This document shows, piece by piece, positions 9,025-17,023 of a DNA stretch of 64,000 bases (positions are counted from its first letter, which is position 1; each line of letters starts with the position of its first letter). The position numbers were made by a program, and so were the translations under genes. The stretch is from contig JADJGV010000002.1 of the NCBI GenBank assembly GCA_016707895.1, positions 124,001 through 188,000 of the forward strand, given 5' to 3'. Below the pieces are notes generated by a model. The model searched no databases. It saw nothing but the letters and a program-made list of their open reading frames with translations, and was not told the DNA's origin. Origin of the DNA: Myxococcales bacterium (lineage in GTDB: Bacteria; Myxococcota_A; Polyangia; Haliangiales; Haliangiaceae).

Positions 9025-9948
9025 TCACGCCGCCGCCGCGATCACCGGCAGCAGCATCACCGCGCCGGTGCCGTCGCCGTGGCCCAGCCCCGCCGACAGG
9101 ATCGGCGCCAGCCCCAGCGCCGCGCGCGCCGCCGCGCCGGCCGCGCCGCCGCCCGCGTGCGCGCACGCCAGGTAGCCGGTCACCGCCGGCGCCAGCCGCG
9201 CCGCGACCAGCGCCGCCGCCAGCGTCACCGCGCCGTCGAGGACGATCGGCACGTACATCGCCGCCGCCGCCAGGATCGCGCCGGCCAGCACCGCGACGTC
9301 GCGGCCGCCGACCGCCGCCACGACGTCCATCGGCGTCGCGCCCGGCGGCACCAGCGCCAGCCCGGCCGCCACCAGCGCGCGCCCGTCGAGCGGCGCCAGC
9401 GCCGCGTCGCCGCCGGTCAGCGCGGCGATCACCGCCGCGGCCGCCAGGTCGCTGCCCGCGCCGATCGCGCCCAGCGCCAGCAGGTCGAGCCCGCCCTCGA
9501 CCAGCGCGGTCGCGATCGCCACGCCGGCCTCGAGCGCGGCCACCGCCTCGAGCGGCGTCAGCGCGGCGCCGGCGGCCAGGTCGCCCGACGCGCCACGGGC
9601 CACGCGCACCACCGCCGCCGGCAGCGGCGCCGCGGTCGCGACGCCGGCGTCGATCACGACCACCGCGGTCGCGGCCGACCGCGCGGCCTTGGCCAGCGCG
9701 GCGGTGCCGTCGACGATCGCGGCCGCGGCGATCGCGGTCGGGTGCGCCGCGCCGAAGTCGACGCCGGCCGCGACGACGCCGTGGTCGTGCAGCACGCACA
9801 GCGCGGTGCGATCGATCAGCCGCGGCGTCGGCGCGTGGCGCGCGCCCGCCAGCCACGCCGCCATCGCGCCATCGCCGGCGCGCGCCGCGGCCATCGCCGC
9901 GCTGGCCGGCGCGATCGACGCGCGCAGGTGATCGACGACCGCGCTCAC
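9025..9948 (-). CDS. CobT-like nicotinate-nucleotide:dimethylbenzimidazole phosphoribosyltransferase
   Basis: A 307-residue protein with CobT landmarks: an N-terminal VLHDHGVVAAGV (the DHGV motif), VVVIDAGV, ALEAGVAIA, GGRDVAVLAG, and a C-terminal GLGHGDGTGAVMLLPV corresponding to the LGEGTGA motif. CobT makes alpha-ribazole phosphate for the lower ligand of cobalamin. Two oddities suggest a diverged enzyme: the usual KPPGSLG loop near the N-terminus is absent, and the Glu of GEGTGA, reported as the general base in the Salmonella enzyme, is Asp. GTG 9948 overlaps the btuC stop (GTGA). The location behind a B12 ABC transporter supports a role in B12 salvage. Confidence 0.72.
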   Translation of the reverse strand: MSAVVDHLRASIAPASAAMAAARAGDGAMAAWLAGARHAPTPRLIDRTALCVLHDHGVVAAGVDFGAAHPTAIAAAAIVDGTAALAKAARSAATAVVVIDAGVATAAPLPAAVVRVARGASGDLAAGAALTPLEAVAALEAGVAIATALVEGGLDLLALGAIGAGSDLAAAAVIAALTGGDAALAPLDGRALVAAGLALVPPGATPMDVVAAVGGRDVAVLAGAILAAAAMYVPIVLDGAVTLAAALVAARLAPAVTGYLACAHAGGGAAGAAARAALGLAPILSAGLGHGDGTGAVMLLPVIAAAA

Positions 9949-10985
9949 TCGCTCCGCCACAGCGCGCTGCCGCGCTTGCCGCGCACCAGCAGCACGAGGA
10001 AGAACGGCCCGCCCGCGAGCGCGGTCACCACGCCGACCGGCAGCTGGCCCAGCACGCGCGCGATCGTATCGCAGCCGACCACCAGCGCGGCGCCGCCGAG
10101 CAGCGACATCGGCACCAGCACGCGGTGATCGGGCCCCACCGTCGCGCGCAGCGCGTGCGGGACGATCAGCCCGACGAAGCCGATCGGCCCGGCGATCGCG
10201 ATGCTGGTGCCGACCAGGAGCGACGCGGCCGCGAACGCCAGCGTCTGGGTCCGCCCGACCGCGACGCCGACCGACGCCGCCGCCTCGGGGCCCGCGGCCA
10301 GCGCGTTCAGATCGCGCCCCAGCCAGATCAGCACCGCGGCGCCCAGCACCAGCGGCGGCAGCGCGCGCGCCACCGTCGCCAGCTGCGTCCACTCGAGCCC
10401 GCCCATCATCCACCGCAGCATGCGGCTCATCTCGGCGAAGTCGGCCGTGGCCTGCACCACCAGCGCCGCCGCGCCGCAGAACATCGACACCGTCACGCCG
10501 GCCAGCACCAGCGTCGCCGGCGGCAGCGTCGCGCCCACCCGGCCCAGCTGCCACACCAGCGCCACCGCCGCGACCGCGCCGATCACCGCCGCCGCGCCGA
10601 CGCCGGCGGTGCCGGCCACGCTCGCCACGCCCAGCCGGATCGCGATCACCGCGGCCAGCGACGCGCCCGACGACACGCCCAGCGTGAACGGCTCGGCCAG
10701 CGGGTTGCGCAGCACCGCCTGGAACGCGCAGCCGGCCGCGGCCAGCGCTGCGCCCACCAGCGCCGCCGCGAGCGTGCGCGGCAGCCGCACGTGCCAGAAG
10801 ATCGTCGCGTCGATGCCGTCGCCCCACACCGCGCGCGGCGACATCAGCGCCACGCCGCGGCCGTGCGCGCCGGGGCCCACCAGCGGCGCCAGCAGCAGGA
10901 TCACCGCCAGGCCGATCACGCCGACCGACAGGTACAGCGACCACCGCGCGCGCGTCAGCCGCGCGCCGCCGCTGACGAAGCTCAC
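9945..10985 (-). CDS. btuC: FecCD/BtuC-family ABC transporter permease
   Basis: A 346-residue inner-membrane permease with about ten helices. The family signatures RLPRTLAAALVGAALAAAG, NPLAEPFTLGVSSGASLAA, GLIVPHALRA and the C-terminal GGPFFLVLLVRGKRG are all present. It forms the channel for import of B12 or a siderophore. The GTG start overlaps the ATPase gene by 4 nt (GTGA), and its stop overlaps cobT. The cobT-like neighbour makes cobalamin or a cobinamide precursor the most likely substrate. The family is certain and the substrate inferred. Confidence 0.85.
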   Translation of the reverse strand: MSFVSGGARLTRARWSLYLSVGVIGLAVILLLAPLVGPGAHGRGVALMSPRAVWGDGIDATIFWHVRLPRTLAAALVGAALAAAGCAFQAVLRNPLAEPFTLGVSSGASLAAVIAIRLGVASVAGTAGVGAAAVIGAVAAVALVWQLGRVGATLPPATLVLAGVTVSMFCGAAALVVQATADFAEMSRMLRWMMGGLEWTQLATVARALPPLVLGAAVLIWLGRDLNALAAGPEAAASVGVAVGRTQTLAFAAASLLVGTSIAIAGPIGFVGLIVPHALRATVGPDHRVLVPMSLLGGAALVVGCDTIARVLGQLPVGVVTALAGGPFFLVLLVRGKRGSALWRSE

Positions 10986-11758
10986 CGCGCCACCACGAAG
11001 CGCTCGCCGCCGGGCAGCGCCCCCACGTGCAGCGTCACGCCGAACGCCGCCTGCACCCGCGGATCGGCCAGCACCGCGGCCGGCGCCGCGTCGGCCACCA
11101 CCGCGCCGTCCGCCATCGCGACGATGCGATCGGCGTAGCGCGCCGCGAGATCCAGATCGTGCGTCACGATCAGCACCGCCGCGCCGCGGCCGCGCTCGTC
11201 GGCCAGCGCCTGCGCCACCGCGATCGCGTGGGCCGGGTCGAGCGCCGCGGTCGGCTCGTCGAGGATGATCGCCTCGGCGCCCTGGCACAGCGCCTGGGCC
11301 AGCACGATGCGGCGCCGCTCGCCGCCCGACAGCGCGTCGAACCGCCGCTCGGCCAGCCCCGCCACGTCGCACCGCGCCAGCGCCGCGCGCGCGGCCGCCT
11401 CGTCGGCCGCGCTGTCGAGCCCCGGCCCGCGCTGCCGCGCGTAGCGGCCCATCATCACCACCTCGAGGGCGGTGAACGGGAACGCCAGCTCGTAGCGCTG
11501 CGGCAGGTAGGCCAGCCGCTGCGCCACCTCGCGCCGCGCGGTCGTCGCCGGGTCGCGACCGTCGATGCGCGCCGTGCCGGTGCGCGGCGGCACCAGCCCC
11601 GCCGCCAGCCGCGCCACCGTGGTCTTGCCCGCGCCGTTGGGCCCCACCAGCGCCACCAGCTCGCCGCGCGCCACCGTCAGCGACACGCCGCGCACCACCG
11701 CGCGGGCGTCGTAGCCGAAGGTCACGTCTGCCAGCGCGAGCACGCCCGTTGGTACCAC
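10982..11758 (-). CDS. btuD: ABC transporter ATP-binding protein (BtuD/FecE type)
   Basis: A 258-residue ATPase with Walker A GPNGAGKTT (about residues 39-47), Q-loop LPQRYE, signature LSGGERRR, Walker B AIILDEPTAALDP and H-loop THD. It energises the BtuC-type permease whose gene overlaps its stop. The start is GTG 11758; GTG 11743 also fits. It sits between the small lipoprotein gene (24 bp gap) and the permease gene. Confidence 0.87.
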   Translation of the reverse strand: MVPTGVLALADVTFGYDARAVVRGVSLTVARGELVALVGPNGAGKTTVARLAAGLVPPRTGTARIDGRDPATTARREVAQRLAYLPQRYELAFPFTALEVVMMGRYARQRGPGLDSAADEAAARAALARCDVAGLAERRFDALSGGERRRIVLAQALCQGAEAIILDEPTAALDPAHAIAVAQALADERGRGAAVLIVTHDLDLAARYADRIVAMADGAVVADAAPAAVLADPRVQAAFGVTLHVGALPGGERFVVAR

Positions 11759-11782
11759 GCCGCGCGCGAGAGGCTCAGCGCA

Positions 11783-12058
11783 TCAGCGCGCGGCGGCGTC
11801 GCCGGGCGCGGCGTCGTCCGCGCCGGCGTCCGGCAGCGGCACGCCGGCGTCGCACCGCCCCGGATCGACGATCAGCACCACCCACTCGTCATCGCTGACG
11901 TAGCAGCACATCCCGCCGCGCCCGCCGCACCGCCCGAAGTTGGAGCACTCGCCGTAGCTCTCCGCGACCCACTCGCACGCCGCCGGCGCCGGCCCGGGAT
12001 CGTCGCAGCCCACCGTCAGCATCATGATCGTCCCGCACACCCACGAGGCCAAGCGCAA
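11783..12058 (-). CDS. Small cysteine-rich lipoprotein, unknown function
   Basis: A 91-residue protein with a short signal ending in lipobox LTVGC, followed by six further Cys (CEW, GECSNFGRCGGRGGMCC, GRC) and an Asp/Ala-rich tail. The start is TTG 12058; shorter starts are possible. It lies inside the B12 uptake cluster, between the binding protein and ATPase genes (45 and 24 bp gaps), and is therefore likely cotranscribed. No family is recognised; an outer-envelope accessory of the transporter is only a guess. Confidence 0.5.
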   Translation of the reverse strand: MRLASWVCGTIMMLTVGCDDPGPAPAACEWVAESYGECSNFGRCGGRGGMCCYVSDDEWVVLIVDPGRCDAGVPLPDAGADDAAPGDAAAR

Positions 12059-12102
12059 GCGGGCAGCCTACCCGCGGCGCGCGCGGCGCGCTGCGATCGC
12101 CA

Positions 12103-12948
12103 TCACGGCCCGAGCGCCGCCTCGAGCTCGGTCAGCGCCGCCGCCAGCCGCGGCGACGGCGCCAGGAAGTACGGCGCCTTCAGCACCCGCACGCGGCCCT
12201 GCGCGATCGCCGGCACGCTCGCCAGCTCGGGCCGCGCCGCCCACTCGCGCGCCGCGGTCGCCGGGTCGGCCGCGTACGACACGTCGAGGATCGTGTCGGG
12301 CGCCGCGCGCACGATCTCCTCCGCCGACAGCTTCGGGTACCGCGTCGCCGCGCCGGCCAGCACGTTGCCGGCGCCGGTCATCGCCACCAGCTCGTCGAGC
12401 CACGTGCCGGTGGCCGCCGCGATCATGCCGTCGAGCCCACCCGGCGCGCGATCGATCACGATCAGCACCGCGTGGCCGTGCCCGACCCGCCGCTTGCCGG
12501 CCGCCGCCTTCGCCGCCGCGATCTCCGCGCGCCGCGCCGCGGCCTCGGCGGGGCGGCCCAGCCGCTCGCCCAGCGTCGTCAGCGCGCCCTCGACGTCGGG
12601 CAGCGCGTGCATCGGCAGCCGCACCACCGGCACGCCGGCGCTGGTCAGCGCCGCCGCCGCGTCGTCGTGGATGTCGTCGGCCACCACCAGCGTCGGCCGC
12701 AGCGCGACGATCGCCTCGAAGTTCGGCGCGACGAACGAGCCCACCTTCGGCAGCGCCGCCACCGCCGGCGGGTAGGTCGAGTACTCGTCGACGCCCACCA
12801 GCGCGTCGGCCGCGCCCAGCGCCGCCACCAGCTCGGTCGCGCTCGGCGTCAGCGTCACGATCCGCGCCGCGCCGCCGGGCTTCGGCGCCGGCTTGTCGCA
12901 CGCGGCGAGCGCCAGCGTCGCCATCACCGCGAGCGCGATCCGCATCAT
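12103..12948 (-). CDS. btuF: BtuF-like periplasmic B12/metal-chelate binding lipoprotein
   Basis: A 281-residue lipoprotein (signal ending LALAAC) with the helical-backbone binding-protein fold. Signatures include RIVTLTPSATELVAALG, ALVGVDEYSTYPP, KVGSFVAPNFEAIVALRPTLVV, LDELVAMTGAGNVL and PEEI-like LSAEEIVRAAPDTIL. It delivers ligand to the BtuCD-type permease. The start could be ATG 12948 or ATG 12945. It is the first gene of the minus-strand cluster and diverges from the lipoprotein gene at 13013 with 64 bp between. I found no cobalamin riboswitch in that gap. Confidence 0.8.
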   Translation of the reverse strand: MMRIALAVMATLALAACDKPAPKPGGAARIVTLTPSATELVAALGAADALVGVDEYSTYPPAVAALPKVGSFVAPNFEAIVALRPTLVVADDIHDDAAAALTSAGVPVVRLPMHALPDVEGALTTLGERLGRPAEAAARRAEIAAAKAAAGKRRVGHGHAVLIVIDRAPGGLDGMIAAATGTWLDELVAMTGAGNVLAGAATRYPKLSAEEIVRAAPDTILDVSYAADPATAAREWAARPELASVPAIAQGRVRVLKAPYFLAPSPRLAAALTELEAALGP

Positions 12949-12995
12949 GGCGCCTCGCTACCACGCGGTCGCCGCTGCGACCAGCCGCCGCGCGG

Positions 12996-13004
12996 TGATA
13001 CCAT
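12996..13004 (+). promoter_or_regulatory. Extended -10 TGATACCAT, probably leaderless start
   Basis: TGATACCAT fits an extended -10 (TGnTAnnnT). The ATG of the following gene lies 8 bases downstream, where transcription would begin, so the mRNA would have almost no leader. The same arrangement recurs at several genes in the window. Confidence 0.45.
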
Positions 13005-13012
13005 CGCGCCCC

Positions 13013-13900
13013 ATGCGCCGTCGGCTCGCGCTCGTCCCGGCGCTCCTCGCCGCGGCCTGCAACCAGGTGTTCGGCCTCGACCCGACCACGCTGCGCGACG
13101 CCGGGCCGGCGATCGACGCCGACCCCACCTGCGCCACCGCGCCCGGCGGCGAGCCCGACGAGGATCGCGACGGCGTGCGCGACGCCTGCGATCCGTGCCC
13201 GCAGCTCGACGAGGGCGGCGACGGCGGCGGCGACCAGGACGGCGACGGCGTCGCCGACGCGTGCGATCCCCGCGCCGGCGCGCCCGATCAGCTGCGCGCG
13301 TTCTTCGGCTTCGCCGACCTCGAGCGCCCCGGCGAGCTCACCTACCGCGTCGACGCCCTCAGCCCCGGCACCGACTGGGTCGTCGCCGACGGCGACCTCC
13401 GCATCGACAACCTCGCGGTCGACAGCGACGCGCTCGCCGAGCTGCAGGTCGGCCGCAAGACCGTCACCATCGACACCATCTACCGCCTCGAGATCGCGCC
13501 ATCGCCCAAGCAAGGCATCGGCGTGTGGGCGTCGATCGATCCCACCAGCCCCGATCGCGAGCGCCCCCGCGGCATGGTGCTGATCGTCAACACGCTGTCG
13601 GACGTCAACGTCGACCCCACGCTGGTGATGAGCGACTGGGTCACGCCGCTCGCGCTGACGCAGCCGATGGCCACCGGCGCGTTCGCCATCGGCGCGCGGG
13701 TGCGGCTGGTGCTGCGGTGCGAGGACGAGCCCGCCCCGCGCTGCCTCGGCGTCGCCCACGATCTGATCGCCGACCAGAAGTACGGCCTCGACACCTCGAC
13801 CCAGGCGGCCGTGCCCACGCTGCGCGCCGGCGCCGTCGGCCTGCGCGCGTTCGCCGTCCCCGCCGTCTTCGAGTACCTCGCGGTCTACGTCGACCCATGA
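13013..13900 (+). CDS. Lipoprotein with thrombospondin type 3-like calcium-binding segment
   Basis: A 295-residue lipoprotein. Signal MRRRLALVPALLAAAC is followed by NQVFGLD, an opening common in myxobacterial surface lipoproteins. Residues 40-85 hold Asp-rich DEDRDGVRDACDPCP and DQDGDGVADACDP, thrombospondin type 3-like units that bind calcium. The remaining 200 residues look like a beta-sandwich (LamG/concanavalin-like) binding domain. The stop overlaps the HipA-like gene (ATGA). The start is fixed by the -10 at 12996-13004 and by the signal peptide. Confidence 0.65.
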   Translation: MRRRLALVPALLAAACNQVFGLDPTTLRDAGPAIDADPTCATAPGGEPDEDRDGVRDACDPCPQLDEGGDGGGDQDGDGVADACDPRAGAPDQLRAFFGFADLERPGELTYRVDALSPGTDWVVADGDLRIDNLAVDSDALAELQVGRKTVTIDTIYRLEIAPSPKQGIGVWASIDPTSPDRERPRGMVLIVNTLSDVNVDPTLVMSDWVTPLALTQPMATGAFAIGARVRLVLRCEDEPAPRCLGVAHDLIADQKYGLDTSTQAAVPTLRAGAVGLRAFAVPAVFEYLAVYVDP

Positions 13901-14658
13901 CCCTGCCGCGCCACCCCGCCGTCCACCTCGAGCGCGCGCTGGCCGGCGGCAGCTCGTGGCCGATCGTCGTGCGCGACGACGCCGGCGCCCGCTGGCTGGT
14001 CAAGCTGCGCGGCAACGCCCACGGCGTCGCGCCGCTGGTCGCCGAGATCATCGTCGGCGAGCTGGCCGCCGCGCTCGGCCTCGCCGTCCCCGCGCGCGCG
14101 ATCATCACGCTGGCCGGCACGCTCGCCACCGACGATCCGCACCAGGAGCTCGCCGATCTCGTCGCGCGCAGCGGCGGCGACAACCTCGGCCTGGCCTGGC
14201 TGCCCGACGCCCGCGTCGCCACCGCCACCGATCTCGCCGCGCTCGATCGCGCCACCGCCGCCCGCGTGGTCTGGCTCGACGGCCTGGTCGAGAACCTCGA
14301 CCGCACCGCCGCCAACCCCAACCTGCTGGTCGCCGACGGCCAGCTGTGGCTGATCGATCACGGCGCCGCGCTCGCCTTCCACTACGCGTGGCCCGCGCTC
14401 ACCGAGGCCACCCCTCGCCGCCCGCTCGCGCCCCGCGCCCCCCACGTCCTCGCCGCCCGCGCCGCGCCGCTCGCCACCGTCGACGAGCCCGCCGCCGCCG
14501 CGCTCACCCGCGCCGTCCTCGACGCCGCCGTCGCCGTCGTCCCCGACAGCCTGCTCGGCCCCGACGCCACCCGCCACCGCGCCGCCTACGCCGCCTACCT
14601 CTGGAAGCGCCTGCGCGCCCCGCGCCCCTTCGTCCCCGCCGCCGCGATCGGTTCCTGA
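13897..14658 (+). CDS. HipA-like kinase-fold protein
   Basis: A 253-residue protein. The N-lobe shows RWLVKLRGNAHGVAPLVAEIIVGELAAALGL-type HipA features: a lysine in the strand, then a helix Glu. The C-lobe contains VENLDRTAANPNLLV and LWLIDHGAALAFH, equivalent to the catalytic N-x-DR and metal-binding Asp of HipA-type kinases. There is no HipB antitoxin next to it. It overlaps the lipoprotein gene upstream by 4 nt, so it is unlikely to be a classical HipBA toxin. Substrate unknown. Confidence 0.68.
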   Translation: MTLPRHPAVHLERALAGGSSWPIVVRDDAGARWLVKLRGNAHGVAPLVAEIIVGELAAALGLAVPARAIITLAGTLATDDPHQELADLVARSGGDNLGLAWLPDARVATATDLAALDRATAARVVWLDGLVENLDRTAANPNLLVADGQLWLIDHGAALAFHYAWPALTEATPRRPLAPRAPHVLAARAAPLATVDEPAAAALTRAVLDAAVAVVPDSLLGPDATRHRAAYAAYLWKRLRAPRPFVPAAAIGS

Positions 14659-14670
14659 TACCCTCGCCTC

Positions 14671-15261
14671 GTGGGCGACGCCGTGACGTTGCTGGAGGCG
14701 ATCTACCGGTTGCGCTTCGTCGTCTGGGCCGAGACCGTCACCGACCTGCACCGCCACTACCCGGACGGCCGCATGGTCGACCTCGACGACGCCACCGCCG
14801 TCCACTTCGTCGTACGCGACGACGCCACCGGCGCGCCGATCGCCGCGGCGCGCGTGACCTTCCTCGCCGACCTCGCGGCGCTCGCCGCTCCGATCCGGGG
14901 CTGGTTCGCCGAGCACCAGGGCCACCGCGATCCGCCCCTCGCGTTCCTCAGCCGCCTGGTGTGCGCGCCCCCGCATCGCGGCGCCGGCCTCGCGCGCGCG
15001 CTCGACCACGCGCGGGTGGCGATCGCCGAGGAGCGCCACGCACCCCTGGCGGCGGCCGTCGCCTCGTCGCGGCGCGCCCGGTCACTCGCGGCCCATGGCT
15101 TCGTCGTGGCGACCGACCGCGGCCCGTTCGCCTATCACCTCGGCGCCGACCGCGTCCCGCTCATTCGACCCTGCGGTCCCGTCGCCCAGGTACTCCCGGG
15201 CGCGGCGATCTGGCGCATCGATCCGCGCGCCGCCACAGTCACCCCGTGGACCGCCCCATGA
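14671..15261 (+). CDS. GNAT-family N-acyltransferase
   Basis: A 196-residue protein with a GNAT-like core. LEAIYRLRFVVWAET at the N-terminus and FLSRLVCAPPHRGAGLARALDHARVAIAEE (the R-x-x-G-x-G/A acetyl-CoA loop) at about residues 95-120 are the main signs. The beginning resembles autoinducer synthase/GNAT fusions, but no LuxI-specific residues are evident. The start GTG 14671 lies 6 bases after TACCCT in TGATACCCT, another extended -10. It overlaps the methyltransferase gene by ATGA. Confidence 0.6.
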   Translation: MGDAVTLLEAIYRLRFVVWAETVTDLHRHYPDGRMVDLDDATAVHFVVRDDATGAPIAAARVTFLADLAALAAPIRGWFAEHQGHRDPPLAFLSRLVCAPPHRGAGLARALDHARVAIAEERHAPLAAAVASSRRARSLAAHGFVVATDRGPFAYHLGADRVPLIRPCGPVAQVLPGAAIWRIDPRAATVTPWTAP

Positions 15262-16010
15262 CCGACCCCACCGCGCGCTTCGGGGCCTGCGCCGACGCCT
15301 ACGCCCGCGGCCGCCCCGGCTACCCCGCCGCGCTGCGCGACCTGCTCGTCGCTGCCGGCCTCGGCCCCGGCGCCCGCGTCGTCGAGCTCGGCGCCGGCAC
15401 CGGCCTGTCGACCGAGCTGCTGCTCGCCACCGGCGCGCAGGTGTTCGCCGTCGAGCCCAACCCCGCCATGCGCGCGCACCTCGCCGCGCGCTTCGCCGCC
15501 GCGCCGCGGCTCACCGTCGTCGCCGGGAGCGCCGAGGCCACCACGCTGCCCGATCGCGCCGCCGAACACGCCGTCGTCATGCAGGCGTTCCACTGGTTCG
15601 ACGTCGAGGCCACCCGCCGCGAGCTGGCCCGCGTGCTCGCGCCCGGCGCCACCGTCGTCCTGGCCTGGAACACCCGCCGCGCGACCACGCCGTTCATGCG
15701 CGACCTCGAGGCCATCTTCCGCCGCTTCGCGCCCGACTACGATCACCTCGGCCACGTCGGCGCGCAGCGCGCGGCCAAGGTCGCCGCCTTCTTCCGCCAC
15801 GGCCACCGCCACGTCGCGCTCGACCACCAGCACCCCGTCGACGCCGCCGGCCTCGCCGACTACGTCGCCTCGGTCTCGTACCTGCCCGCCGCCGGCCACC
15901 CTGATCACCCGGCGCTGCTCGCCGCCACCGCCGCGCTGCTCGCCGCGCACCCCGCGCCGCGCGCGCTCGCCTACGTCACCGACGTCTACCTCGCGCCGCT
16001 GCCCGCGTGA
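15258..16010 (+). CDS. Class I SAM-dependent methyltransferase
   Basis: A 250-residue protein with Rossmann-type motif I VVELGAGTGLSTELLL (about residues 35-50), acidic VFAVEPNPAM, motif around VMQAFHWFD and LAPGATVVLAWNTR. This pattern (HWFD, AWN) is typical of the methyltransferase type 11 group that includes many uncharacterised bacterial enzymes. Translation is coupled to the GNAT gene (ATGA overlap). The substrate is unknown. Confidence 0.78.
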   Translation: MTDPTARFGACADAYARGRPGYPAALRDLLVAAGLGPGARVVELGAGTGLSTELLLATGAQVFAVEPNPAMRAHLAARFAAAPRLTVVAGSAEATTLPDRAAEHAVVMQAFHWFDVEATRRELARVLAPGATVVLAWNTRRATTPFMRDLEAIFRRFAPDYDHLGHVGAQRAAKVAAFFRHGHRHVALDHQHPVDAAGLADYVASVSYLPAAGHPDHPALLAATAALLAAHPAPRALAYVTDVYLAPLPA

Positions 16011-16493
16011 TCACCGCGCCGGATCGACGTGCCCGTTGAACAGCAGCGGGCACCCCTCCACCACCGGCATCACCGGCCACGACGGCGCCCACAAGCTCAG
16101 CTCCACGTCCTGCACGCCGTCGCGGTAGCCCACCAGCCGCCCGCCCGTCGGCGGCCCCAGCTCGTCGCAGCCCCACGCCTCGGTCCCGCCGCGCCGGCAC
16201 TCCTGCACGCGCACCCCGCTGGTCGTCGTCAGCCGCAGCCAGCGGTCCGGCGCCACGAACGCGCGCACGTCGCGCGGCATCGCCGGCGTCGGCTCTGGCG
16301 CCGCGATCGTGAACCCCGCCGTCAGGTGCGTCTCGCCCTGCACGATCTCCACGACGTACACGCCGGGCTGCTCGCCGACCGGGAACCATCCGCCCGCCAG
16401 CTCGACGTCCGGGCACGGCGTGCCGTCGTCGCCCACCGCCGCGCCGCCATCACACGCCGCCAGCATCACCGCCGCGATCGCGATCGCTCTCAT
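16011..16493 (-). CDS. Small lipoprotein, paralogue of 16544-17023
   Basis: A 160-residue lipoprotein with signal MRAIAIAAVMLAAC. It shares with the neighbour at 16544-17023 the stretch VQECRRG...GCDELGPPTGG and a conserved final Cys region. It is convergent with the methyltransferase gene with no gap between stops. No known family. It is likely an envelope protein with two disulfides. Confidence 0.6.
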   Translation of the reverse strand: MRAIAIAAVMLAACDGGAAVGDDGTPCPDVELAGGWFPVGEQPGVYVVEIVQGETHLTAGFTIAAPEPTPAMPRDVRAFVAPDRWLRLTTTSGVRVQECRRGGTEAWGCDELGPPTGGRLVGYRDGVQDVELSLWAPSWPVMPVVEGCPLLFNGHVDPAR

Positions 16494-16543
16494 CGCCTCA
16501 CCCTATCCCAGCCGCTCGCCCGCGCGCGTGACCGCGCCCACGC

Positions 16544-17023
16544 CTAGCGCGCCTTCGCCGCGTGCAGCGTCGGGCACCCCGCCTCCGCCACCGTGTCGAC
16601 GTTCGCCGTCGCCAGCGCCAGCCGCAGCACCTCCGCGCCGTCGCGCATCACCACCATCGTCCCGCTCCGCGGCGGGCCCAGCTCCGCGCAGCCGCCGATC
16701 GGCGTCGCGCCGCGCCAGCACTCGGTCACCCGCAGCGTCTCACCCGCCGCCGACACCGCCAGCCACCGGTCCACGCCCACCATCACGCGGCCCTCGCGCG
16801 CCAGCGTCCCCGGCGCCTCCGCGCGCCGCGCCCACCACGCCGTCGCCTGCACCCCCTCCATCTCCACGATCACCTCATACAGCCCCGCGCTCACCTCCAG
16901 CGGCACCTCCAGCCCCGCCTTCGCCGCCGGCGGGCACTGCGCCGCCTGGCCGTTCCCACACCCTGACAGCAGCGCCGCACCCAGCGCCCCCATCACGGCC
17001 CAACGCTGCAGATTCCCGAACAT
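16544..17023 (-). CDS. Small lipoprotein, paralogue of 16011-16493
   Basis: A 159-residue lipoprotein starting MFGNLQRWAVMGALGAALLSGC. VTECWRG...GCAELGPPRSG matches the downstream paralogue position by position. The two genes are in tandem, 50 bp apart, and probably arose by duplication. A longer in-frame start at 17068 exists, but ATG 17023 gives a proper signal. Function unknown. Confidence 0.6.
   Translation of the reverse strand: MFGNLQRWAVMGALGAALLSGCGNGQAAQCPPAAKAGLEVPLEVSAGLYEVIVEMEGVQATAWWARRAEAPGTLAREGRVMVGVDRWLAVSAAGETLRVTECWRGATPIGGCAELGPPRSGTMVVMRDGAEVLRLALATANVDTVAEAGCPTLHAAKAR

Noticed and set aside
12949..13012. Cobalamin riboswitch ahead of the btuF-like gene
   Set aside because: The divergent gap is only 64 bp, too short for the element, and no B12 box is visible on either strand.
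13897..14658. Type II toxin of a HipBA module
   Set aside because: No antitoxin-like helix-turn-helix gene is adjacent; the upstream overlapping gene is a lipoprotein.
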